A DNA stretch of 64,000 nucleotides from JAEKNW01 sp963677815 (GTDB lineage Bacteria; Cloacimonadota; Cloacimonadia; Cloacimonadales; JAFGVF01). The position numbers and the translations under genes are program-made. The DNA is taken from the NCBI GenBank assembly GCA_963677815.1, contig OY782499.1, forward strand, positions 868,001-932,000. Reading direction: 5' to 3'. Each line of letters begins with the position of its first letter. Positions within the stretch are counted from its first letter, which is position 1. A model generated the notes under the pieces. It was not told the origin of the DNA. It searched no databases and saw only the letters and a list, made by a program, of their open reading frames with translations. Positions 36,001-44,083 of this stretch are shown here, piece after piece.

Positions 36001-37239
36001 TCAAGTCAGCCTATGCTTATTTGTAATCAGCTAATTGGTGAGGAAATTGAAAGTGTCTATTTAACTGCTCGTGATTATCACAATGAACCAAGTACACCAA
36101 GTAATTTCTTAGCTCTACCTATTGATGAAAATACTGCTAAACTTACTTGGCAAGATGATGGCTCTTCAATTTATAGGATTTATAGACAGTATAATGGTAG
36201 CCAAAGCCTCATCGCTGAAACTCAAGCTAATTTCTACTATGATGAAAACTTAACTACAAATACAGAATATAGATATGCTGTTTCTGCTTATGATGATGAT
36301 TATCTTAATCCAGAAAGCTATTTAACCCCTTGGAAACTTGTTATTCCTAATAGGCTTCCTGAAATTATCAATATTAGAAAAATAGGTGATTTTACTATTG
36401 AATTATTCTTTAATGTGCCATTAGCTAATGATATGATTCGAATTGGTCATTACTCGCTTAATCATGGTGTTGGAAATCCTCAATCTGTCATTTTGGATAC
36501 ACAATACAAACGGGCAATTATTAGATTTAGAGAAGAATTTCTAGAACCAGTATATACGTTAACATGTAATGATGTAATTTCAAGAAATAATATAACTGTG
36601 GAAAACTTAACAGCTCAATTTGAAAATATTGAAGATGTTATTGCTCCTACCATAGAAAAAGTTGATATTATAACAAGAACAGAAATTAAATTGATTTTCT
36701 CAGAAAACATTTTCTCTAGTGATTTTCAAGACTTATCACTTGCTAATTTTACTTTAAAAAATCCACCAAACGACTTTTTAAGTTCTATAGAAAGCATTAA
36801 TCATTCAGATAATGTAGTCACTATTTATTTTTCTGATGAACTTCAATATGGAAACTATCCATATAAAATTATTACCCACAATATTATCGATAGTAACGAA
36901 AATATGATGCTCCCTCAAATGAGTACTGCCCATTTCAACTTGACAGATATTACTGATTTATCAAAATTGGTAGTATTCCCAAATCCGGCATATCCAAGAA
37001 AGGGAGACAATGAGATTAATTTTACCAATTTCCCATTACACACTAAAGGTAATATCTCAATTTATAATAAATCTGGAGACTTAGTTTATAGTAAACAAAT
37101 CGGACCTTTCCTAGGTATAGATAACTTTCGCTGGCCTTTAACTAACACTAGCGGACAGAAAGTATCTTCAGGTGTTTATTTCTATGTAATCAATATGGGT
37201 GGTACTGAGAAAAAAGGGAAAATTGCTGTATTAAATTAG
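33055..37239 (+). CDS. Secreted S8 (subtilisin-like) serine peptidase with T9SS-type C-terminal domain
   Basis: A 1394-residue modular protein. After a signal peptide (1-18) and a propeptide-like region, the catalytic domain (about 115-435) carries the full triad: Asp142 in VVDSGI, His211 in HGTHVSG and Ser373 in SGTSMAAP. Residues ~440-640 are beta-rich. Residues ~665-990 contain FG-GAP-like repeats with calcium-type loops (DFDENGKNEF, GDLDGDNHPDIL, DTDGDGKDEIYL). A fibronectin III-like domain lies near 1015-1090, then Ig-like segments, and a type-A-like sorting domain at about 1300-1394 (VVFPNPAYP, SSGVYFYVIN). It is probably exported by Sec and the T9SS and acts in peptide acquisition. Confidence 0.92.
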   Translation: MKKVFLSILLILIISWASALTYSPREIIVKLTDSRAELDIESLPLMSRWLKSYGVRNVTPLTKKISNQFYVIETDRQIPISEIEEKRNQFSSIEYIQPNYLNKFHTTTSDPYFYQQQHELCQIPEAWTFTTGDEDLMIAVVDSGILFEHPDLENVYYHNENEIPDSNHDDDGNGYVDDWRGWDFTDAPTLNNIALGDYTERDNDASDENYHGTHVSGIIGAEVNNGKGIAGVIWEKQLLAIRAGFRTTSGGGYLQDDDVSAAIIYATDMGADIINMSWGSSYYSPIIADACQYAYDRGVILVASSGNDPGPFISYPAKLSTVISVGSVDESKELSSFSSYGPELDIVAPGSQILSTYSMEGNNDGYSELSGTSMAAPYAAGIIGLLISQRPGITFDELKTMLYTTTEYLPIGSVEASGFNQYYGYGLINAYNLLSTYTNQDIAISYPYEEMGISSSFEIKGKIEIDDFFRYSVTFSSGDEIENIIWKDCFTHNNTPEYFYDYDVEIPYNGALREFRIEPELPDGNYRLRLSVQNNSGKVFNILRNIYIDKSIPQMKSQPEIITRYRSNNRQYYLKCHFNESVDIQASVFDSENEEFNAFSSYADTLVFVPLSTQISNGPIDVQFTARNRSGLMYESDLFTQLGQIENTSTPINNFDVSPLFTQEIIPTKDFVDFDENGKNEFVAMTIENGTFGSVAIYEKNGQTFEIKHQFSDNFRPLDIGDSNNSGFDLVGLNLETLYLFDTFPGSSYPLNSYIQSINNVSGAIFADYNNNGRDDLICVVNEPAQTVLKIFQRQINTFEERIRIVNSSTTFARNTFVPWVKCGDLDGDNHPDILIADTDGDVMIYEPDSGDEDYLAWSDRIGVRNAYYLDYGDFTGDGSNEFIVGGYVEDLEIMDNTYFEFYLYKSNGNNSYQLIDTITFDNVDKNNSLAIYDTDGDGKDEIYLSLTPFLYKVEYISGELRPTAVHNSNNSFQISFYKEDDSSQPMLICNQLIGEEIESVYLTARDYHNEPSTPSNFLALPIDENTAKLTWQDDGSSIYRIYRQYNGSQSLIAETQANFYYDENLTTNTEYRYAVSAYDDDYLNPESYLTPWKLVIPNRLPEIINIRKIGDFTIELFFNVPLANDMIRIGHYSLNHGVGNPQSVILDTQYKRAIIRFREEFLEPVYTLTCNDVISRNNITVENLTAQFENIEDVIAPTIEKVDIITRTEIKLIFSENIFSSDFQDLSLANFTLKNPPNDFLSSIESINHSDNVVTIYFSDELQYGNYPYKIITHNIIDSNENMMLPQMSTAHFNLTDITDLSKLVVFPNPAYPRKGDNEINFTNFPLHTKGNISIYNKSGDLVYSKQIGPFLGIDNFRWPLTNTSGQKVSSGVYFYVINMGGTEKKGKIAVLN

Positions 37240-37252
37240 AATAGGAGATTAA

Positions 37253-38071
37253 ATGATATCATTAGATTGGAAAGAAAGATTAATTAAAGATGCTGATGAC
37301 TTCTGTAAAAATAAATTAAATAAAAAAGATTATTTTGTCGATATAATCTATAACGCTTATCCTGCTAGAGAAGGACATAATATTCCGAATGAAGTTCTAA
37401 CATTAGTAGCAAAAGAAATAATTAAGAATATAGAGAAGAAACATGATGATTATATGGATTTCTATAATTATTTATGGTATAAAGGTTCTTATAATGGCAA
37501 GTTTATTGTCTCTATAATTCTTAGTAAAATATATTCTAAAAATAAGGATATATATTTTGCTAAAATGCAAGAATTCTTAGCAGATGCTAAAGAGCAACAT
37601 GAGAAAGCACTTATTATTGATAAAGTCTTTTTACCACTACTGAAGAAGTATCCAGATAAATATCTAGCTACTGCTTATAATTGGACTTCAAGTGGAGACT
37701 TAGAACTTGAAATTTTGGCATTAAAGACACTTACTAAATTATGTAAGGCTAAAACTGCTTATACAAAACAAGTCCTAAGACACTTAGAAAATAAGTGGGC
37801 TTATGCTCCTCAAGAATTAGTTAAAGCACTATCTCAGTTCTTGAAAGATGTCGCTAAAATAGATAAGGAACTTTATCTAGATACTTTCGATTTTTATGAC
37901 AATAGCAGAGATCCTAATGTAGTGGAAATTCTTACAGCTTCCATCAGTTTTTATGACCCTGAATTAGAAAAGATAGTAGAAGAATGGACTAAAAGTGGCA
38001 ATGCAAGACTAAAAAAATGTGCTATTTCAGGTTATAAACATTTAATTAGATTAAAAAATAGAGGGAAATAA
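37253..38071 (+). CDS. Alpha-helical repeat protein (HEAT or DNA-alkylation-repeat-like), function unknown
   Basis: A 272-residue soluble protein without signal peptide or membrane segment. It consists of successive amphipathic helices of about 30-40 residues with a HEAT/ARM-like pattern (for example EILALKTLTKLCKAKTAYTK and DPNVVEILTASISFYDPEL). DNA-alkylation repeat (AlkD-like) proteins share this shape, but I cannot identify the catalytic residues, so the function is left open. A ggagattaa site precedes the ATG, and the stop shares a base with the greA start (TAATG), so it is probably cotranscribed with greA. Confidence 0.6.
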   Translation: MISLDWKERLIKDADDFCKNKLNKKDYFVDIIYNAYPAREGHNIPNEVLTLVAKEIIKNIEKKHDDYMDFYNYLWYKGSYNGKFIVSIILSKIYSKNKDIYFAKMQEFLADAKEQHEKALIIDKVFLPLLKKYPDKYLATAYNWTSSGDLELEILALKTLTKLCKAKTAYTKQVLRHLENKWAYAPQELVKALSQFLKDVAKIDKELYLDTFDFYDNSRDPNVVEILTASISFYDPELEKIVEEWTKSGNARLKKCAISGYKHLIRLKNRGK

Positions 38072-38538
38072 TGAGCTATATTACTCCTTATGGGATGCAA
38101 CAAATTCAAAAAAGAATTAATGAACTCTTAACTGAACGTCCTAGTATCTTGAAAGCAATAGCTATTGCTCGTGAGATGGGTGATTTGAGTGAAAATGCAG
38201 AATATAAATCAGCTAAAGAAAGACAGAGACAAATAGATAATGAAGTAACTAAACTAAAACTAATGTCGGCAAAACTAAAAGTTTTAGATCCAAAGAATAT
38301 TGCAAAAGATAAAATTAGGTTTGGAGCAATAGTTGAAGCACAAGAAATTGGCTCAGATGAAATAATTAATTATTATTTAGTAGGTTCTGCTGAAGTCAAT
38401 TTTCCAGAAAATGATTACACAAAGATTTCTATTGAGTCACCAATTGGTAAAGGTTTTATAGGTAAGGCTGTTAATGAAATAGCCTTAGTAAAAGCTCCAA
38501 AGGGTGAAAGGAAATTTAAAATTTTATCAATAAAATAA
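38071..38538 (+). CDS. greA: Transcription elongation factor GreA
   Basis: 155 residues. The N-terminal coiled coil contains AREMGDLSENAEYKSAKE, whose acidic tip (D and E residues) reaches the polymerase active site to stimulate transcript cleavage. The C-terminal FKBP-like domain has SPIGKGFIGKAVNEIALVKA. Length is as usual (about 158). Start overlaps the previous stop by one base. Confidence 0.96.
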   Translation: MSYITPYGMQQIQKRINELLTERPSILKAIAIAREMGDLSENAEYKSAKERQRQIDNEVTKLKLMSAKLKVLDPKNIAKDKIRFGAIVEAQEIGSDEIINYYLVGSAEVNFPENDYTKISIESPIGKGFIGKAVNEIALVKAPKGERKFKILSIK

Positions 38539-38552
38539 AAAACGAGGTAAAG

Positions 38553-39959
38553 ATGAAAAAAGATAAGAAAGTTCTTACTTATAGTCGTAAAAACTTTTGG
38601 AAAGAAGCTGACAAGAAAGACATCAAAGCAGCTCATGAATTTTCCAAAGATTATATCGATTTCTTAAACAAATGTAAAAATGTTCGTGAAACTGTTGCTT
38701 ATACTGAAGAAGCTCTCAAAGCCAAAGGTTTCAAAGAAGTATTAGCTAACAAATCAAGCAAGAAAGTTTATTCAATTTTTAGAGGAAAAACTTTAGCCTT
38801 TGCAGTTATTGGTAAAAAACCAGTATCTGATGGAGTTAATCTCATTGCAGCACATATAGATGCTCCTAAAATTGACTTAAAGCAAAACCCTCTTTACGAA
38901 GATGGAAATAGTGCTTTAGGTATGGCAAGAACTCACTATTATGGTGGTATCAAGAAATACCAATGGGTTTCAACACCTCTTGCAATTCATGGTATTGTTG
39001 TTAACAAGGCTGGCGAAGTTGTGAATATTTCTATTGGTGAAGATGAGACTGACCCAGTATTTATCATTCCTGATTTACTTCCTCATCTTGCTAGAAAAGT
39101 ACAATCACCTAAGAAAATAGGTGAAGCTATTTCTGCTGACAATTTAAATTTAGTTATAGGTTCAATTCCTGTTGAAGACAAAGATCAAAAAGAAGCTATC
39201 AAATATCATGTTTTAGAGCTTCTAAACGAAAAATATGGTATTGATGAAGAAGACCTTCTCTCAGCTGAATTAGAATTAGTTCCTGCTGGAAAAGCTCGTG
39301 AAATGGGTTTAGATAGATCAATGGTTATGGGCTATGGTCAAGATGATAGAATCTGTGCTTATACAGGTTTAAAAGCTCTTCTTGATCTTGATGCAAAAGA
39401 CCTTGAAAGAACATCAATAGTTTATTTCAGTGATAAAGAAGAAGTTGGCTCAGATAGTAATACTGGTGCAAAATCAATCTTTATTACAGATTTCATTGGC
39501 GATGTTTTAAAACAGAATGGTGAAGATTGTGGCTCTTATAATTTAAGAAAGACATTAATGAAAACTAAGGTTCTTTCAGCTGATGTTAATGCACCAATTA
39601 ACCCTAATTATCCAAGTGTTCATGAAAAAATGAATGCTCCAGTAGTAGGTCAAGGTGTTACTCTTCTTAAATACACTGGTTCAGGTGGAAAGGGTGGTTC
39701 TAATGATGCTAATGCAGAGTTCAATGCTGAAGTAATTAGACTATTTAATGAAGGTAAAGTAATTTGGCAAACTGGAACCCTTGGTAAAGTTGATGAGGGT
39801 GGTGGAGGAACTATTGCAAAGTTCTTAGCAGAATTTGGTGCTGAAGTAATTGATTGTGGACCAAGTCTTTTAGGCATGCATTCACTATATGAAGTAGTAA
39901 GTAAGGCTGATCTTTATAGTACCTATAAGGGATACAAAGTATTTATGCTTAAAGCATAA
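38553..39959 (+). CDS. M18-family aminopeptidase
   Basis: 468 residues with the M18 metal-binding motifs: AAHIDAPKIDL (His), ADVNAPINPN and SVHE-region, SDKEEVGSDSNTG (two Glu), and the C-terminal GMHSLYEVVSKADLY (His). M18 enzymes form large tetrahedral complexes in the cytoplasm and release acidic or other N-terminal residues from peptides. The gene belongs to the same run as greA with a 14-base gap, and a terminator follows. This would complete breakdown of peptides released by the secreted proteases. Confidence 0.93.
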   Translation: MKKDKKVLTYSRKNFWKEADKKDIKAAHEFSKDYIDFLNKCKNVRETVAYTEEALKAKGFKEVLANKSSKKVYSIFRGKTLAFAVIGKKPVSDGVNLIAAHIDAPKIDLKQNPLYEDGNSALGMARTHYYGGIKKYQWVSTPLAIHGIVVNKAGEVVNISIGEDETDPVFIIPDLLPHLARKVQSPKKIGEAISADNLNLVIGSIPVEDKDQKEAIKYHVLELLNEKYGIDEEDLLSAELELVPAGKAREMGLDRSMVMGYGQDDRICAYTGLKALLDLDAKDLERTSIVYFSDKEEVGSDSNTGAKSIFITDFIGDVLKQNGEDCGSYNLRKTLMKTKVLSADVNAPINPNYPSVHEKMNAPVVGQGVTLLKYTGSGGKGGSNDANAEFNAEVIRLFNEGKVIWQTGTLGKVDEGGGGTIAKFLAEFGAEVIDCGPSLLGMHSLYEVVSKADLYSTYKGYKVFMLKA

Positions 39960-39973
39960 ATAGAATAAATTAT

Positions 39974-40008
39974 TCAGGTGGTAGTGCTCATTACCACCTG
40001 ATTTTATT
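39974..40008 (+). terminator. Rho-independent terminator after the M18 aminopeptidase
   Basis: A 10-bp perfect stem (39974-39983 with 39992-40001) with an eight-base loop is followed by ttttatt. It overlaps the region just before the next gene start at 40015. Confidence 0.88.
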
Positions 40009-40014
40009 AAATCA

Positions 40015-40728
40015 ATGAAATATTCAATAGTTATTTTTTGTTTAATATTTTTAATAATAGCTTGTTCTCATAATAATCAAGACGTCCAGATAATAAAAAA
40101 TTTAGAGTATAAATTGGATTCTCTCTCGGCTGATAATGCTTACCAGGATTCAATTAATGTGATTAAAATAGAAGAGCTGGAAGCTAATATTTTGTTTTTA
40201 GAGGATAAAATTGAGCTAATGGACCAGCAGATTTCTTTTTATTCTGATAGAATTGATACTATGCTTGATGTGATTTCTAATAATAGCAAGAATATCAATT
40301 TATTGCAAGGAATCAAGTCTCAAACTGAAGTTATTCAGAAGAAAGAAAGCAAGACTAGTCCACAAGAATTATATAATCAAGCAAGAAAGCTCTATGAAAC
40401 AAGGAAATTAGTATTTGCTAGAAGTAAATTCCTTGAGTTTCTTCAGACATTTCCTAACCATGAATTGGAGTATAACGCTCATTATTGGTTAGGAGAAATA
40501 GCCTATGATGAAGAGAACTGGCCTCAGGCCTTGAAGCAGTTTCAGCTTGTTTCTCGATACTCAGCTAATCTTGAAAAGGCTCTCGATAGTCGCTTTAAGA
40601 TTGCCATTATTAACAGAAGAATGGGACATTATGATATAGCATTGACTCAGGCACAAGAGCTTATAAAGACATATCCAGATTATATTAGAATTGATAAAGT
40701 AAAATCTTTCGCTAAGGAATTAAAATAA
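40015..40728 (+). CDS. YbgF/CpoB-like TPR lipoprotein
   Basis: A 237-residue protein with an N-terminal hydrophobic segment ending in IACS, a lipobox (Cys at about residue 17). Residues ~25-100 form a coiled coil with heptads rich in E, L, I and D, and residues ~120-235 form tetratricopeptide repeats (PQELYNQARKLYETRKLVFA; YWLGEIAYDEENWPQALKQF). CpoB/YbgF coordinates the Tol-Pal system with peptidoglycan synthesis in proteobacteria. The architecture fits, but there are no tol genes here, so the role is inferred by family. It overlaps the next gene by one base. Confidence 0.75.
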   Translation: MKYSIVIFCLIFLIIACSHNNQDVQIIKNLEYKLDSLSADNAYQDSINVIKIEELEANILFLEDKIELMDQQISFYSDRIDTMLDVISNNSKNINLLQGIKSQTEVIQKKESKTSPQELYNQARKLYETRKLVFARSKFLEFLQTFPNHELEYNAHYWLGEIAYDEENWPQALKQFQLVSRYSANLEKALDSRFKIAIINRRMGHYDIALTQAQELIKTYPDYIRIDKVKSFAKELK

Positions 40729-41222
40729 TGACAAGAATTATTGCAGTAATCATAGGATTACTATTTACTTCAGCCTTGCTAGCTCAGATTACTCCTCAAG
40801 AAGAGATAGCTGACACACTTTTGACTCATTTAAAGAGTGAAATAAGTTTTAAAGAGAGTTATTATTTAATCAATTCTGATAATCAAGAAGTTAATGAGCA
40901 CATCCAAAATGAGCTTCTTAAGCATGGTCTTGATCTTAGAAAAGATAGTCAACAAGCAAGTAAGTCTATTCAACTTGAATATGAGAATAAAGTGAGCTTC
41001 AAAGAAGCAAAATCATTTCTTTTTAATCGGCAAGTAAGAATAGAAAACTATCAAGTTCAAGCTATAATTATTGACAATAATACAAGTAAAATCGATAGTC
41101 ATATAACTACTAACATAACTAAAGAAAGTCCTGTAAAAGATGGACCAATAAGCTTATGGAAACCTGTATTAGTTTCATTACTAGCTGGGACTTTAGTTTA
41201 TTCCCTTTGGTCAATAGAATAA
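40728..41222 (+). CDS. Unknown exported protein with C-terminal membrane segment
   Basis: A 164-residue protein that I do not recognise. It starts with a signal-peptide-like segment (about 1-20, ending SALLAQ), has a charged body of about 110 residues and ends with a single hydrophobic helix (VLVSLLAGTLVYSLWS), so it may be anchored in a membrane near its C terminus. It is coupled by a TAATG overlap to the CpoB-like gene and followed 34 bases later by a BamD-like gene, suggesting an envelope role. Confidence 0.75.
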   Translation: MTRIIAVIIGLLFTSALLAQITPQEEIADTLLTHLKSEISFKESYYLINSDNQEVNEHIQNELLKHGLDLRKDSQQASKSIQLEYENKVSFKEAKSFLFNRQVRIENYQVQAIIIDNNTSKIDSHITTNITKESPVKDGPISLWKPVLVSLLAGTLVYSLWSIE

Positions 41223-41256
41223 ATGAATATTAGTAGATTACTAAAATGAGGATAAA

Positions 41257-41979
41257 ATGAAGAAAACACTTATCTTAATCGTACTTATGGCTTTACTCCT
41301 AGCCTGTAGTAACAACCTTTATGAAGACAAGTCTGAAACTGAGAGATTTAAAATAGCTAACAAGTATTTTGAAGATGGCAAATATAGAAAGGCAATTCCT
41401 ATCTTTGAATCAATCGTCTCTTATAAAACTTCAGGTATTACAACACAAGCTCAAGCCAAGTTGGCTGAAAGTTATTATTTAATGGGGCAATACGAGAATG
41501 CAAGACTTGAGTATCAGTTTTTAATGCGTTATTCATCTAATATGAATGAACTAGAAATAGCTTACTTCAGAATTGGTGAATGCTTCTGGTTAACTTCTGA
41601 ACCTGCAAGTTACACCCAAGAAGAAACTAATGCAGCCATTGCTTCTTTAGAGGAGTATTTGACAAGATATCCTGCAGGTAAATATAGGAGCCAAGCTAAT
41701 GAAATCATTAAACAAGCTGAAGAAAAATTATTAGAGAAAACATATTTGAATGGTTATACATATTATATGCTTTCAGATTATCCAGCAGCCCTATTATATT
41801 TCAGTGAAGTTTTAGCAACTGGATCTGTGAGCGAAATAGATATGCAAAGTGCCTATTACAGTGCCTTGATTTACAAGGAACAGGGCAATATGGAAAGAGC
41901 AAATTCTTTTAAAGATTACTTAAGACTTTCTTATCCTAATGACAAGTTAACTAAAAAAATTATCAAGAAATTAGATTAA
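41257..41979 (+). CDS. bamD: BamD-like outer membrane assembly lipoprotein
   Basis: A 240-residue protein with an N-terminal signal and lipobox (LLACS, Cys at about residue 17) and five TPR-like units, including AIPIFESIVSYKTS, QAKLAESYYLMGQYENARLE and AIASLEEYLTRYPAGKY. This spacing fits BamD (YfiO), which works with BamA to insert outer membrane barrels such as the PorV-like protein. BamA is not in the window. The stop overlaps the nadD start by a base. Another TPR lipoprotein role is possible. Confidence 0.75.
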   Translation: MKKTLILIVLMALLLACSNNLYEDKSETERFKIANKYFEDGKYRKAIPIFESIVSYKTSGITTQAQAKLAESYYLMGQYENARLEYQFLMRYSSNMNELEIAYFRIGECFWLTSEPASYTQEETNAAIASLEEYLTRYPAGKYRSQANEIIKQAEEKLLEKTYLNGYTYYMLSDYPAALLYFSEVLATGSVSEIDMQSAYYSALIYKEQGNMERANSFKDYLRLSYPNDKLTKKIIKKLD

Positions 41980-42572
41980 TGTATGATTTTGCTATTTTGG
42001 GTGGGGCTTTTAACCCCATCCATAATGGTCATATTTATATTGCTGAACAAATTATTCAGCATAAGTTAGCTAAAGAAGTTATTTTTATACCTAATGGTAA
42101 CCATCCTCTAAAATCTACATCCTTGCTTTTACCATATTCCGAAAGACTAGCTTTAATTGACAAAGCTATTGAAGATTATAGCAATTTCTCAGTTAGTGAA
42201 TTGGATTCCCCTACATATGGAATAAACTATACTTTCCATCTAATCAAGAGAATAAAAGAAGAGTATGCAGATAAAAAATTCACCTTTATTATCGGCTATG
42301 ACAATGCAGTAAATTTCTCTAAATGGTATCAATATGAATGGCTACTAAATAATGTCTCTTTCACTGTAGTAACTAGAAATGATTCTCAAAGGGATAAAGA
42401 GGATATTGACCAGAGATTTAATATGCTGGAAATAATTCCCTACGATATTTCTTCAACTGAAGTAAGACAAAAACTACAAACAGGCCAAGATGTATCCACT
42501 TTAGTACCCAAGAATATACTTAATCAACTACTTGATTATTGGAAAAAGCTTAGATTATTATCCCACCAATAG
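41979..42572 (+). CDS. nadD: Nicotinate-nucleotide adenylyltransferase
   Basis: 197 residues with GGAFNPIHNGHIYIAE (the nucleotidyltransferase HxGH motif) and SSTEVRQKL near the C terminus (the ISSTxIR motif). It joins nicotinate mononucleotide and ATP in NAD synthesis. Its 3' end overlaps, in convergent orientation, the last 37 bases of the lipase-like gene. Length is normal. Confidence 0.95.
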   Translation: MYDFAILGGAFNPIHNGHIYIAEQIIQHKLAKEVIFIPNGNHPLKSTSLLLPYSERLALIDKAIEDYSNFSVSELDSPTYGINYTFHLIKRIKEEYADKKFTFIIGYDNAVNFSKWYQYEWLLNNVSFTVVTRNDSQRDKEDIDQRFNMLEIIPYDISSTEVRQKLQTGQDVSTLVPKNILNQLLDYWKKLRLLSHQ

Positions 42573-44065
42573 TCAGGTATTTTTAATCTTTCAGTCATGT
42601 TAGAACTAGTGAAATAATAGCGAATAATTTGCTCTTTAACCTGAACTAGTTGGTCTTTTTTGACATGAATTTTACCAGAGAGAATATCTCCTAAAAATTT
42701 AAAGAAATATTCAGCTTCTTGAACTGAAACAATTTTAATATAAATACAATCCTTCTCTATAAACTGTTCAATATTATTGTTTATTGAAAAATCTACTATT
42801 ATGGGAAAAAGCCAAGTAGAATCTATTTTACTTTTTATTTGCTGTAATTTATCACTATCATTAATTAAAAATATCCCATAATCATAAGGACTAGTATATT
42901 TTGTTAAGTGAATGGGGGTCAGTTTGTTGTCATTATCCACAACTAGGCTAGCATCATAAGATTTAGTATTAAAAAAGGATTTACTGATTGAATAAAAATA
43001 GTCTTCTTTTAGAATCTTTTTACTAGTAGAATAAATAAACAAGTTATAAAGTCTTTTCCTTTGGGGATTAGCTATAATTCTCATGGCAGGGATTAAATGG
43101 TCAATATCTTCAGGTTCATCATCATGGTATATTCTGGTTGGAATATGATGAGCCTCAATTTCATATTGATTTGGAATGGCATTATTGATATTCTGAGAAG
43201 CAATAGAAACTAATCCATCATTATAATATAGGTCATTATAGAGAGTAGTGATTTCTACGTCTTTTGGATTAATCGATTTGAATGACTTCAACTTCTCCAT
43301 CTGTAGAACTTGATGAACAAATTGGGCATCTCGGGAAAGACTTGAAATCTCTTCTGGACTATTAATAGTACTAAAAATACAAAGAGTTTTTACTTCTTTA
43401 GGAAAGGTCCTCTGATTCAATATCTCAAGTTGAGATGAACCCGGAGCTAAGGCTGGAGTTACATTCCTAGAACCTTCCTTCCACAGTCTTGATATTCCAG
43501 TGATTAAATTGTCAGGTCTTGTAAAAACACCTGTCATGACACCTAAAAAGGCAGTTAGGGAAGTATCAGAATTTCCTAAATATGAACCTAAGTTAGGAGT
43601 TCCGATTGTTATCAAGCCTTCTATATTTCTGTTTAAATATTTTGTTAGATAACAACGGGCTGCTAAACCTCCCATGGAGTGACCTAATAAATAATAAGAA
43701 TAACCTTCTTGAGGGAAAAGTTCTAAAACATCCCTTATTTGTATTGCTTGTTGATTAAAATCATGCTGAAATCCTGAAGCAAAATTGATTGTAAAAACTC
43801 TATTGTTATCTTCTAATAAGTCTGCTAAATCTTCATCAAATTCTGGGGTAACAATGAATTTATCCTCTGAAAAGAAGTCTTCATTAAGTCTAAAATTCCC
43901 CCCATATACAAACTCGCTTTTTTTGAAATCTTCCGAATCCAATAATTTATTCCAGTGATAATTTGAGCTGTAAAGTCCGTGTAAAAGAAGATAAACCCTC
44001 TTTTCACTAGCTTCAAGCAAAGAAACTAGTAAAATGAGGGTTAGTATTAAGCAATGCTTTATCAA
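42536..44065 (-). CDS. Exported alpha/beta-hydrolase (lipase-like)
   Basis: A 509-residue protein with a signal peptide (about 1-18, ending EAS). Residues ~20-280 show the alpha/beta-hydrolase pattern: VYLLLHGLYS (oxyanion-hole region), then the nucleophile elbow LLGHS130MGG and GLITIGTPNLGS, which suggest a lipase or esterase of the triacylglycerol-lipase type. The second half (about 300-509) is a region I cannot assign. It ends 37 bases inside nadD on the opposite strand, and is probably cotranscribed with the two genes upstream of it (minus strand: glyQ, N-formylglutamate amidohydrolase-like gene). Confidence 0.8.
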   Translation of the reverse strand: MIKHCLILTLILLVSLLEASEKRVYLLLHGLYSSNYHWNKLLDSEDFKKSEFVYGGNFRLNEDFFSEDKFIVTPEFDEDLADLLEDNNRVFTINFASGFQHDFNQQAIQIRDVLELFPQEGYSYYLLGHSMGGLAARCYLTKYLNRNIEGLITIGTPNLGSYLGNSDTSLTAFLGVMTGVFTRPDNLITGISRLWKEGSRNVTPALAPGSSQLEILNQRTFPKEVKTLCIFSTINSPEEISSLSRDAQFVHQVLQMEKLKSFKSINPKDVEITTLYNDLYYNDGLVSIASQNINNAIPNQYEIEAHHIPTRIYHDDEPEDIDHLIPAMRIIANPQRKRLYNLFIYSTSKKILKEDYFYSISKSFFNTKSYDASLVVDNDNKLTPIHLTKYTSPYDYGIFLINDSDKLQQIKSKIDSTWLFPIIVDFSINNNIEQFIEKDCIYIKIVSVQEAEYFFKFLGDILSGKIHVKKDQLVQVKEQIIRYYFTSSNMTERLKIPDYWWDNNLSFFQ

Positions 44066-44083
44066 AGTTCTTCCTAATTATAT

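Noticed and set aside
37253..38071. Firm call as an AlkD-type DNA glycosylase
   Set aside because: Only the helical-repeat character is visible; I could not place catalytic residues.
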